Assembly: GCA_934096785.1 (NCBI GenBank)
Contig: CAKONA010000024.1
Location: 1-10,298 of the forward strand
Length of the DNA: 10,298 bases
Direction of reading: 5' to 3'
DNA from: an uncultured Bacilli bacterium
Lineage (GTDB): Bacteria > Bacillota_I > Bacilli_A > RF39 > UBA660
This document shows, one piece after another, positions 1 to 7,177 of this stretch. The first letter of the stretch is position 1, and each line of letters opens with the position of its first letter. Position numbers and translations under genes: made by a program. The notes beneath the pieces are model-generated. The model did not search any database. It was given only the letters and a program-made list of their open reading frames with translations, and had not been told where the DNA came from.

Positions 1-12
1 ACTCGCAAATTA

Positions 13-21
13 ATTATAGCA
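13..21 (-). promoter_or_regulatory. Extended -10 promoter reading out of the left edge
   Basis: The minus strand reads TGCTATAAT here, a perfect extended -10 element (TGn plus TATAAT). The start point would lie about at base 6, so it would drive a minus-strand gene outside the window. The -35 position is poor (TTTATT at 41-36), which an extended -10 tolerates. It sits just beyond the terminator of the small minus-strand gene, as expected for the next transcription unit. Confidence 0.4.
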
Positions 22-30
22 TAATGAAAA

Positions 31-73
31 TCAAAAATAAAGACTGTTAACAAAAATTACTTTGTCAACAGCC
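31..73 (-). terminator. Rho-independent terminator of the small minus-strand gene
   Basis: Arms 42-54 and 61-73 form a 13-bp stem around a 6-base loop. On the minus-strand transcript two positions are G-U wobbles. On the plus strand these would be A-C mismatches, so the hairpin is built for minus-strand RNA. It is followed by a T-rich stretch (TTTATTTTTGA) on the minus strand. Confidence 0.75.
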
Positions 74-75
74 TG

Positions 76-98
76 AAAGAAGCCTAAGAAGCTTCTTT
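76..98. terminator. Second hairpin, AAAGAAGC / GCTTCTTT
   Basis: Perfect 8-bp inverted repeat (76-83 and 91-98) around a 7-base loop. It starts four bases beyond the stop codon of the minus-strand small gene. On the plus strand it runs into a T-run at 96-100, so it could end plus-strand transcripts entering from the left. On the minus strand the following bases (CAGGC) are not T-rich, so there it is more likely a 3' stability hairpin ahead of the main terminator. Confidence 0.4.
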
Positions 99-102
99 TT
101 AA

Positions 103-216
103 TTAGCTTAATAAAGCTGAAATAACAATGGAAAATAAACTCAATACCATTAATATAAGCATAATCCATGCTACTACTTTTTTTCCAATTTCACTTTTCT
201 TCTTTTTCTTTGCCAT
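103..216 (-). CDS. Small lysine-rich single-pass membrane protein (DUF4044-like)
   Basis: A 37-residue open frame begins MAKKKKKSEIGKKV and continues with one hydrophobic helix (about residues 14-36, containing VVAWIMLILMVLSL), ending ISALLS. A positively charged N-terminus followed by one membrane span predicts a tiny inner-membrane protein with its N-terminus in the cytoplasm. GAGG lies 8 bases upstream of the ATG (228-225), and a strong minus-strand terminator follows the stop, so this behaves as a monocistronic gene. From memory it resembles the short Firmicute family DUF4044, which has a basic start and a VxWxM-type helix. No function is known for that family and the assignment needs a profile search. 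It is divergent from the spoIIM-like gene. Confidence 0.7.
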   Translation of the reverse strand: MAKKKKKSEIGKKVVAWIMLILMVLSLFSIVISALLS

Positions 217-234
217 ATTTAATACCTCAATAAA

Positions 235-245
235 ATTATAATATA
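235..245. promoter_or_regulatory. Overlapping divergent -10 elements
   Basis: The intergenic stretch between the divergent small gene and the spoIIM-like gene holds ATTATAATATA. This supplies TATAAT on the plus strand (237-242) and TATAAT (240-235) or TATATT (245-240) on the minus strand. Neither side has a good -35 at 17 bases; the minus-strand best is TTTATT 17 bases from TATAAT. In sequence this AT-rich, -10 boxes arise easily, so this is a plausible but unproven shared promoter region. Confidence 0.3.
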
Positions 246-282
246 AAAGTAATAAAAAATAAAGAAGTAAATATAATTTAAT

Positions 283-858
283 ATGAAAATAATTAAAAGT
301 AAGATATTCAAATTAATAACAGCATCACTAATAATAGGATTAATACTAGGCATCATTTATTTTATCTTTATAGATAAGAAAGAATTAGAAAGTAGTATCA
401 TTAACTACATAACATTAATTAAAAACAACGATTATAACTATATCAAAGGATTAACTTTATCAATATCATCAAATCTTAAATATAGTAGTATTATCTGGAT
501 ATCAGGTATAATTTTCTTTTGCTCCCTAATAATACCTTTAATAATCATTTATAGAGGCATATCACTAAGTATAACATTATCAATAGTAATTTATACTTTC
601 AAACTAAAAGGACTTCTATACGCCTTAATAATAGCCATTCCAAACATAATAAATGAAATAATATTTCTATTTCTAAGTTACTACAGTATTACATTCAGTA
701 TTAAATGCTTTAATACAATAAAAAACAATAAAGACATAAATCTAAGACAATTTATAAAAAACTATTTCTATATTTTTATAATTCTATCATTTCTTTTAAT
801 AATAAGTAGTTTAATAGAAATATATTTATGTTCAAATATCATTAAATTTGTAGTATAA
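283..858 (+). CDS. Stage II sporulation protein M-like membrane protein
   Basis: A 191-residue, very hydrophobic protein. Membrane segments are visible at about residues 11-30, 68-90, 92-106, 110-135 and 161-184, separated by short charged loops. The central pattern, a hydrophobic run into YRGISLS, then GLLYALIIAIPNIINE and a further helix, resembles the SpoIIM family (membrane partner of SpoIID and SpoIIP in engulfment). This call rests on pattern recognition, and SpoIIM relatives also occur in non-sporulating bacteria, so a sporulation role is not implied. The ribosome site is weak: AAAGAAG lies about 15 bases before the ATG, and no better in-frame start is seen. mnmA follows after 27 bases, suggesting co-transcription. 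Confidence 0.6.
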   Translation: MKIIKSKIFKLITASLIIGLILGIIYFIFIDKKELESSIINYITLIKNNDYNYIKGLTLSISSNLKYSSIIWISGIIFFCSLIIPLIIIYRGISLSITLSIVIYTFKLKGLLYALIIAIPNIINEIIFLFLSYYSITFSIKCFNTIKNNKDINLRQFIKNYFYIFIILSFLLIISSLIEIYLCSNIIKFVV

Positions 859-885
859 TATTCCTATTGAAAGGAAAGTATATTT

Positions 886-1980
886 ATGAAAGTAGTAGTA
901 GGAATAAGTGGAGGAGTAGATTCCGCAGTATCAGCATTATTATTAAAACAAGAAGGTTATGAAGTAGTAGGCCTATTTATGAAGAATTGGGACTCTAATA
1001 TCAATAATGACAAAGAAGGTATAACAGATGGAGTATGTCCTCAAGAATTAGATTATAGAGACGCTAAAGCAGTATGTGATGAACTTTGTATACCTCTTTA
1101 TAGAGTAGATTTTATTAAAGAATACTGGGATGATGTATTTAAATATTTTTTAGATGAACTTGAAAAAGGTAGAACTCCAAATCCAGATATTATGTGTAAT
1201 AAATATATAAAGTTCGACTTATTCAAAAAAGAAGCTAAAAAACTAGGAGCAGATAAAATAGCTACTGGGCACTATGCACGTATTAAAGGAAATAAACTTT
1301 TAAGAGGAGTAGACAATAATAAAGATCAAACTTACTTCTTAAGCCAAGTAACTAGTGAACAGTTAAAAGATGTATTATTTCCAATAGGTCATCTAACTAA
1401 ACCAGAAGTACGTGAACTAGCAAAAGAATATAATCTTCCAGTCGCTGATAAAAAGGATTCAACAGGTATTTGTTTTATTGGAGAACGTCATTATCAACAA
1501 TTCGTATCTAACTATTTAAAAGGTAAAGATGGAGACATAATAGATGTAGAAACAGGTAAAAAAGTTGGAACTCATCATGGACTTATGAACTACACTATAG
1601 GTCAAAGACGTAACGTAGGCTTATCAGGAGATGAAGAAAGACACTATGTATGTGGTAAAGACTCAAAAACAAACACGCTTTATATTGCATACGGAAGCGA
1701 CTCAAAATATCTACTTTCAGATGAAGCATTAATTGAAGACATAAACTTCATATCAGATAAACATCCAACATTCGCAACAGCAAAATTTAGATATAGAAGT
1801 GAAGACATTCCAGTAACAATAGAATACTTAGAAAATAATCAAATAAAAGTAAAATATATAGATGGTAAAGCAGTAACACCAGGTCAAGCATGTGTTATAT
1901 ATCTAGGAGAACAATGCTTAATGGGTGGAATTATTAAACAAGTATTCAAAGACGGAAAAGATATTTGGTACTTAAAATAA
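886..1980 (+). CDS. mnmA: tRNA-specific 2-thiouridylase MnmA
   Basis: 364 residues, the usual MnmA length. The cytoplasmic enzyme activates U34 of Lys, Glu and Gln tRNAs with ATP and replaces O2 by sulfur to give s2U34. The N-terminal ATP-pyrophosphatase P-loop SGGVDS is at residues 8-13. The catalytic cysteine of the NPDIMCN motif is Cys104 and the persulfide-forming cysteine of GICFIGE is Cys196. GHYAR (128-132) and DQTYFLSQ (147-154) are family signatures, followed by the central TIGQR motif and C-terminal beta-barrel. AAAGGA at 870-875 precedes the ATG by 10 bases. The stop is 11 bases before ldh, so both are probably in one transcript. All key residues are intact. Confidence 0.97.
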   Translation: MKVVVGISGGVDSAVSALLLKQEGYEVVGLFMKNWDSNINNDKEGITDGVCPQELDYRDAKAVCDELCIPLYRVDFIKEYWDDVFKYFLDELEKGRTPNPDIMCNKYIKFDLFKKEAKKLGADKIATGHYARIKGNKLLRGVDNNKDQTYFLSQVTSEQLKDVLFPIGHLTKPEVRELAKEYNLPVADKKDSTGICFIGERHYQQFVSNYLKGKDGDIIDVETGKKVGTHHGLMNYTIGQRRNVGLSGDEERHYVCGKDSKTNTLYIAYGSDSKYLLSDEALIEDINFISDKHPTFATAKFRYRSEDIPVTIEYLENNQIKVKYIDGKAVTPGQACVIYLGEQCLMGGIIKQVFKDGKDIWYLK

Positions 1981-1991
1981 AGGAGAAAAGA

Positions 1992-2897
1992 ATGAATAAA
2001 GTTGTTATAATAGGTTGTGGAAACGTAGGAATGAGTTATGCATTTTCACTATTAAACCAAAATACAAATGTAAATGAATTAGTATTAATAGATATAAACA
2101 AAGAAAGAATAATCGGAGAAGCAATGGATTTAAATCATTGTTTAGCATTCAGTCCATCAAAAATAGATATAAAAGTTGGAGACTATTCTGACTGTAAAGA
2201 TGCAAAACTAATCGTAATCGCCGCAGGTGCTAACCAAAATCCAGGAGAAACAAGAATGGATTTAATCAACAAAAACTCAAAGATATTTAAATCAATCATA
2301 ACAGAAGTAATGAATAATGGCTTTAAAGGTTATTTCTTAGTTGCTACAAACCCACTTGATATAATGACATATATAACATATAAATACTCTAAAATGTCCC
2401 CAAATAAAGTAATAGGTTCAGGAACAAGCCTAGATACAGCAAGATTAAGATATATAATTGGTGAAAAAGTAAACATAAATCCTAAAAGTATACACACATA
2501 TGTTATTGGTGAACATGGAGACTCAGAATTTGTTCTTTGGAGTTCAGCTTTAATAGGCAGTGAAAAAATAGATAAATATTTAACACAAGAAGAAATGAAT
2601 AAAATAGAAGATGAAGTAAGAAATGCAGCATACGAAATAATAGATAGAAAAGGTGCAACCTACTATGGAATTGCAATGTGTCTTACAAGAATTACAAATG
2701 CAATACTTAATAATGAAAACACAATCATAACAGTATCAAGCTATGATGAAGAAAATGATATCTACTTTAGTACACCAAGCGTAATCAATAAAGATGGAGC
2801 AACAAAGAAAATGAAATTAGAACTTAATAGCGAAGAACAACAAAAACTAAATAATTCAATCAATGTTATCAAAGATGCAATAAAAAGTATAGAATAG
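1992..2897 (+). CDS. ldh: L-lactate dehydrogenase
   Basis: 301 residues from the ATG at 1992. AAGGAG at 1980-1985 sits 6 bases before this ATG, whereas the in-frame ATG at 1965 lies inside mnmA without a ribosome site. The enzyme reduces pyruvate to L-lactate with NADH, regenerating NAD+ in fermentation. The Rossmann motif GCGNVG is at residues 8-13 and Asp34 in VLID is placed to bind NAD. The substrate loop AGANQNPGETRMDL carries Gln82, which marks a lactate rather than malate dehydrogenase, and Arg88. Asp148 and Arg151 (SLDTARLR) and catalytic His175 (GEHGDSE) are present. It is the last gene of the left-hand cluster and is followed directly by a terminator. Confidence 0.95.
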   Translation: MNKVVIIGCGNVGMSYAFSLLNQNTNVNELVLIDINKERIIGEAMDLNHCLAFSPSKIDIKVGDYSDCKDAKLIVIAAGANQNPGETRMDLINKNSKIFKSIITEVMNNGFKGYFLVATNPLDIMTYITYKYSKMSPNKVIGSGTSLDTARLRYIIGEKVNINPKSIHTYVIGEHGDSEFVLWSSALIGSEKIDKYLTQEEMNKIEDEVRNAAYEIIDRKGATYYGIAMCLTRITNAILNNENTIITVSSYDEENDIYFSTPSVINKDGATKKMKLELNSEEQQKLNNSINVIKDAIKSIE

Positions 2898-2927
2898 AAA
2901 GATGTTAGAAATAATATCTTTTTCTTT
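2898..2927 (+). terminator. Rho-independent terminator after ldh
   Basis: AAAGATGTT (2898-2906) pairs with AATATCTTT (2913-2921), giving 9 bp with one G-U pair around a 6-base loop, followed by TTCTTT. It starts at the base after the ldh stop codon and separates the housekeeping cluster from the CRISPR locus. Confidence 0.75.
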
Positions 2928-3011
2928 ATAAAAAATAATAGACAACACCATATAAAACTGATAAACTTATAGATAGAGAAAAGTGTAGTTAGACATTACA
3001 ATTTAGAACAT
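2928..3011 (+). other. Spacer upstream of cas9 with a leader-like motif
   Basis: No gene is visible here. TTAGACAT at 2989-2996 recurs exactly in the CRISPR leader (9094-9101), and ATTTAGAAC at 3001-3009 equals part of the anti-repeat. A cas9 promoter should lie in or just right of this stretch. The best candidate is weak: TAGACA at 2939-2944 and TAAACT at 2962-2967, 17 bases apart. An alternative -10 is CATAAT at 3112-3117 with a poor -35. I cannot decide between them. Confidence 0.3.
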
Positions 3012-3034
3012 AAAAAATGACTGCCTAAGCAGTC
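3012..3034 (-). terminator. tracrRNA terminator
   Basis: The minus strand reads GACTGC-TTAG-GCAGTC followed by A and TTTTTT. This is a perfect 6-bp stem with a tetraloop and a U-tract. On the plus strand the hairpin lacks a T-run, so it should not stop cas9 transcription coming from the left. Confidence 0.85.
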
Positions 3035-3106
3035 GAACACATACGTGAGCATTTAGGGCAAAGCCTTTATTTTAACTCTCTATGTCGTTCTAAATGGTAT
3101 TAGAAC
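3012..3106 (-). ncRNA. tracrRNA of the type II-A CRISPR system
   Basis: Read on the minus strand, 3106-3079 is an anti-repeat pairing with repeat positions 9-36 except one mismatch (repeat position 33). Then come a GAGT bulge and TAAAAT (lower stem with repeat GTTTTA), the nexus GGC-TTT-GCC (3065-3057), a small CAC/GTG hairpin (3047-3038) and a terminator hairpin. The 2/4-base bulge (GT opposite GAGT) and 6-bp lower stem match the layout of the S. pyogenes Cas9 duplex, whose bulge is GA opposite AAGT. The predicted start, about 7 bases after the -10 box, falls at or next to the first anti-repeat base, giving an RNA of about 95 nt. It pairs with pre-crRNA, presumably for RNase III processing, and binds Cas9. 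Confidence 0.93.
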
Positions 3107-3112
3107 AACTAC

Positions 3113-3141
3113 ATAATATCAAATATATGGAGGTATGTCAA
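3113..3141 (-). promoter_or_regulatory. tracrRNA promoter overlapping the cas9 start
   Basis: The minus strand has TTGACA (3141-3136), a 17-base gap, then TATTAT (3118-3113): a perfect -35, a 5/6 -10 and ideal spacing. It covers the cas9 ribosome site (3129-3133), and its -35 includes the A of the cas9 ATG. Transcription starts near 3106, next to the anti-repeat. Confidence 0.85.
3129..3133 (+). promoter_or_regulatory. Ribosome binding site that sets the cas9 start
   Basis: GGAGG here is 1 base from an in-frame ATG at 3135 and 7 bases from the ATG at 3141. Only the second spacing is normal, so translation should begin at 3141 and the protein begins MTKSKNYNIGLDIG. Confidence 0.8.
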
Positions 3142-6100
3142 TGACAAAATCAAAAAACTACAATATAGGTTTAGATATAGGAACCACTTCAGTAGGTTGG
3201 GCAGTAGTAGAATCAGAAAACCAAAAAGTAATGAGAAAAGGAAATAAAGCATTATGGGGTGTAAGGCTCTTTGATGAAGCAAATAAGGCAGAAAGTAGAA
3301 GAAATTTTAGAAGTACAAGACGTAGATATGATAGAAGAAGAGAAAGAATTAAATTACTACAAGAAGAATTCAAAGAAGAAATAAACAAAGCAGATAAAGA
3401 TTTCTTTACTAAATTAAATGAATCAAAATATACAAGTGATGATGAAATAAATAAAACCATAAAAATATCAAACGAAGAAAAGAACAAATTAAAGAATTAT
3501 TTAAAAGAATGCCCAACTATCTATCACTTAAGAAATAAATTAATTAAAAGTACTGAAAAAGAAGATATAAGACTAGTTTATTTAGCAATCCACCACATGA
3601 TAAAATATAGAGGAAACTTTCTATACAATTCAAAAAGTTTTAATGTAAACAACCTTAATGTTGAAGAAAAATTAAAAGAAACATTAGATACATATTTTAG
3701 TTATATAAATACAGAATGTGATGAACATAACGAAATAATAAACACTAAAAAATTAAGTGAAGCATTAATGATTGAATCTAAAACAGATGCAAGTGAAGAA
3801 ATAAAAAGAATTCTAAATGATTCAGGTTTATTTGAAAACAAAGTTATAAATGAATTTATTAAAATGGTAATAGGCAATAAATTTAAAATACCAATATTGC
3901 TTTCAATAGAAGATACTGATAGCAAATTAGAAATAAGTTTTGATGGAACTGATTTAGATGATAAATATGATGAAATAGAGTCTATTGCTGGAGAAAAAAT
4001 TGAAATTTTAGAATCAATGAAAGAATTATATGATACATTATTTTTAAAAAAATTATTCAAAGGTTCAAACGAAACAAGCATATCAGCATTAATGGTTAAA
4101 AAGTATAATGAACATAAAGAAGATTTAAAATTCTTAAAGAAACTTTTTAAAAGCGATAAAGAAACATATAAAAAATTCTTCAAAAAAGATTGCATATATA
4201 ATAAATATGTCACTAACAATATAACATACGATGATTTTATAAAAGAAATTAATAATGCAGTATCAAGAATAGATATCAAAGATTATGAATTATCAAATAA
4301 GTACATTACAAAAATACAACCAAGAATAATAAATGGTACATTTATGCCAAGAATAACATCAACAGAAAATGGTAAATATCCATATCAACTAAATAAAGAC
4401 GAATTATCAAAAATAATAGATAATCAAAGTAAATATTACCCATTTTTACTTAATAAATCAGAAGATGGAACATATAAAATAATAAAATTATTAGAATTTA
4501 GAATTCCATATTTTGTAGGGCCATTAGTAAACGAAAAACAAAGTCAATTTGCATGGATGGAAAGAGAAGTACAAAATGAAAAAATAACTCCATATAATTT
4601 TGATAGAATAATTGATAAAGAACTAACAGCAGAGAAATTCATTAAAAGAATGATAAAGAAATGTACATATTTACTAAATGAACCAGCACTACCAAATAAT
4701 TCAATAAGTTATAATTATTTTAAAGTTTTAAATGAATTAAAACAAATAAGAGTAAATGGAGAATTATTAGAAATAGAATTACAGCATAAAATAATTGAAG
4801 AATTATTTAAGAAAACAAATGGAACTATCACAAAAAAGAAATTTAAAGATTATCTATTAAGTAATAATGAATATCCAATGTTAGGAACAGAACTAAATAT
4901 AACTGGATATTCAGCAGATGGAGCATTCGCAAATAATATGCAATCATACATAGACTTCTTTGGAGAAAATGGAATATTTAAAGATACATCTTATACTGAA
5001 GAAGACGCAGAAATGATAATAGAATGGATAACAATATTTGATGACAAAGACATATTAGAACAAAAAGTTAGAAAAAATTACCCAGAACTAAGTGACTCTA
5101 AAATAAAAGTAATACTAAATAAAAAATATAAAGGATGGGGAAGATTATCATCAAAATTATTAAACACAAAATATTACATAGAAAAAAGCACAGAAATTAA
5201 AAAGTCAATATTAGATTTAATGTATGAAACAAAAGAAAACTTCATGCAAATTATAAACAACGAAGAATATAAATTTGATGAAATGATTAATGAAATCAAT
5301 AATACAGAAAACAAAATAGAAAAATTAAGTTATAAAGTGGTTGAACCTCTTGCAACATCACCAGCAAATAAAAGAGGAATCTATCAAGCCTTAAAAATAG
5401 TTGAAGAATTAGTTAATTATATTGAATATGAACCTGAAAATATCATAATTGAAATGGCAAGAAGTGAAGACAAAAAAGTAAGGAAAGATAATAGAAAAAA
5501 ATATATAGAAACATTATATAATAAATCTAAAGAAGAAATTCAAAATTACAATAAACTATTAAAAGAATTAAATGAAGAAGAAATCAATTCAGAGAAAATC
5601 TTCTTATATTTCATTCAAGAAGGAAAATGCCTATATTCAGGTAAACCATTAAACATTGAAGATTTAAATAGTTATGAAGTAGATCACATAATACCAAGAA
5701 CACTTATAAAAGATGACTCAATTGACAATAAAGCATTAGTATATAGAGAATGTAATCAAAATAAAGCATCATCATATGTACTTCCTCAAGAATATAGAAA
5801 TAAGAATAATCAAGAATGGTGGAAACACTTAAGAAAAATAGGATTAATGTCAGCAAAGAAATTCCATAATTTAATTAGAAAAGAATATAGTGAAGAAGAT
5901 ATTGAAGGATTCATTAATAGACAATTAGTTGAAACAAGACAAATAACTAAACATGTTGCAAACATTTTGAATACATACTATAAAGACACAAAAGTAATAT
6001 ATTTAAAAGCAAAATTATCACATGATTATAGAGAAAGATATGAATTATTTAAATTTAGAGAAATCAATGATTATCACCATGCACATGATGCATATTTAGC

Positions 6101-7175
6101 TGCAGTTTTAGGAGAATATAAAGAAAAATATTTAAAAAGAAATGTAAATTTTCAAGTTGTTAAAGAACTAAATTATCAACTAATAAACAGTAATTCAAAA
6201 GATAAAATAAAATATGGATACGTTATAAATAGTTTAGACAAAGTAGCTAATAGTTTAATAACAGAATTATCTAATAAATATATAGACACTAAAACTGGTG
6301 AAGTAAAATTTAATGCTGAAGAATTTAATAAAGTAGTTGAAAACACACTATATAGAAATGATATTCTTGTAAGTAAGAAGACAGAAATAAGAACTGGAGA
6401 ATTTTACAATCAGACTAAAAATTCAAAAGGAGGTAAAGGCGTACAATTAAAGAAAAATATGCCTACTTCATTATATGGTTCGTATACAAGCTTAAATCCA
6501 TCATATGCAATTATGGTCAAATACGAAAAGAAAGGCAAAACTAGTCAAAAACTTATAGGAATTCCAATTTATTTAACAAAACAAAATGATGATTCAATAA
6601 AAGACCAATACATAAGAAATCTACTGGGCATAAGCGAAAAAGATATATACGAATTTATGAGCAAACCAATTCCATTTTATAGCAAATTATACTGGGAAGG
6701 ACAAACATGTTATTTAGTTGGAGCATCTGATAGAGTAGAAGTATGCAATGCAATCGAATTTAACTATGACAAGGAGTTCTATAAAGAACACAAATATGCA
6801 TTACAAAAATTGTTTAATAATGCTAAATTAGAAACAGATAATGATATTTATTCGAGAGACCTAAATGAGATAATAAAATATATAATTACTAAAATAGAAA
6901 GTAAGTATAAATTATTTACAAATTTAATAGAAGAACTAAAAAATATAGTTAATTATGAAAACTTTGATGAGAATAGTATAGAAGGCAAAGAAAAAATAAT
7001 AAAAGAATTAACTAAGTTATTAAATTGTAAAAGTGATAATGCAAACTTCAAATTTTTAAATAGTAGTTACTCTTCCGCATTTGGTAAAAAATGTAATAGA
7101 ACAATAGAAAATTGCAATTTAATAAACTTATCGACAACAGGAATATATCAAAAAGAAACCATAATTGGAGAATAA
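3141..7175 (+). CDS. cas9: Type II-A CRISPR RNA-guided endonuclease Cas9
   Basis: 1344 residues, close to SpCas9 (1368). It cuts DNA matching the crRNA, with tracrRNA as cofactor. RuvC-I is at the N-terminus with Asp12 in GLDIGT. The arginine-rich bridge helix is at about 50-77 (ESRRNFRSTRRRYDRRRERI), and the REC lobe reaches about residue 750. RuvC-II has Glu771 (IIIEMARSE). The HNH domain has Asp848-His849 (EVDHIIP), Asn863 and Asn872. RuvC-III has His980 and Asp983 (YHHAHDAYLAA). The WED/PAM-interacting region fills the C-terminus. Both nuclease centres look intact. The tail has GKKCNR (1315-1320) where many relatives carry an Arg-x-Arg PAM reader, so the PAM may not be NGG. The start is chosen from the GGAGG spacing. 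cas1 begins 2 bases after the stop. Confidence 0.98.
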   Translation: MTKSKNYNIGLDIGTTSVGWAVVESENQKVMRKGNKALWGVRLFDEANKAESRRNFRSTRRRYDRRRERIKLLQEEFKEEINKADKDFFTKLNESKYTSDDEINKTIKISNEEKNKLKNYLKECPTIYHLRNKLIKSTEKEDIRLVYLAIHHMIKYRGNFLYNSKSFNVNNLNVEEKLKETLDTYFSYINTECDEHNEIINTKKLSEALMIESKTDASEEIKRILNDSGLFENKVINEFIKMVIGNKFKIPILLSIEDTDSKLEISFDGTDLDDKYDEIESIAGEKIEILESMKELYDTLFLKKLFKGSNETSISALMVKKYNEHKEDLKFLKKLFKSDKETYKKFFKKDCIYNKYVTNNITYDDFIKEINNAVSRIDIKDYELSNKYITKIQPRIINGTFMPRITSTENGKYPYQLNKDELSKIIDNQSKYYPFLLNKSEDGTYKIIKLLEFRIPYFVGPLVNEKQSQFAWMEREVQNEKITPYNFDRIIDKELTAEKFIKRMIKKCTYLLNEPALPNNSISYNYFKVLNELKQIRVNGELLEIELQHKIIEELFKKTNGTITKKKFKDYLLSNNEYPMLGTELNITGYSADGAFANNMQSYIDFFGENGIFKDTSYTEEDAEMIIEWITIFDDKDILEQKVRKNYPELSDSKIKVILNKKYKGWGRLSSKLLNTKYYIEKSTEIKKSILDLMYETKENFMQIINNEEYKFDEMINEINNTENKIEKLSYKVVEPLATSPANKRGIYQALKIVEELVNYIEYEPENIIIEMARSEDKKVRKDNRKKYIETLYNKSKEEIQNYNKLLKELNEEEINSEKIFLYFIQEGKCLYSGKPLNIEDLNSYEVDHIIPRTLIKDDSIDNKALVYRECNQNKASSYVLPQEYRNKNNQEWWKHLRKIGLMSAKKFHNLIRKEYSEEDIEGFINRQLVETRQITKHVANILNTYYKDTKVIYLKAKLSHDYRERYELFKFREINDYHHAHDAYLAAVLGEYKEKYLKRNVNFQVVKELNYQLINSNSKDKIKYGYVINSLDKVANSLITELSNKYIDTKTGEVKFNAEEFNKVVENTLYRNDILVSKKTEIRTGEFYNQTKNSKGGKGVQLKKNMPTSLYGSYTSLNPSYAIMVKYEKKGKTSQKLIGIPIYLTKQNDDSIKDQYIRNLLGISEKDIYEFMSKPIPFYSKLYWEGQTCYLVGASDRVEVCNAIEFNYDKEFYKEHKYALQKLFNNAKLETDNDIYSRDLNEIIKYIITKIESKYKLFTNLIEELKNIVNYENFDENSIEGKEKIIKELTKLLNCKSDNANFKFLNSSYSSAFGKKCNRTIENCNLINLSTTGIYQKETIIGE

Positions 7176-7177
7176 AT

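Noticed and set aside
1965..1991. Upstream start for ldh
   Set aside because: It would overlap the end of mnmA and has no ribosome site. The ATG at 1992 follows AAGGAG and starts directly with the Rossmann strand.
3080..3106. A lone CRISPR repeat or second array upstream of cas9
   Set aside because: Only part of the repeat is present, with no spacer-repeat periodicity. The promoter, bulge, nexus and terminator on the minus strand show that it is the tracrRNA anti-repeat.
3158..3487. Minus-strand open frame of 109 codons inside cas9
   Set aside because: It lies fully antisense to the bridge-helix and REC start of cas9, is Ser/Leu-rich as expected from an antisense shadow of AT-rich coding DNA, and has no ribosome site or family signature.
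3701..4279. Minus-strand open frame of 192 codons inside cas9
   Set aside because: Antisense shadow of the cas9 REC lobe. Its Ser/Leu/Ile/Phe-rich composition mirrors Lys/Glu/Asn-rich coding on the other strand; no independent evidence of a gene.
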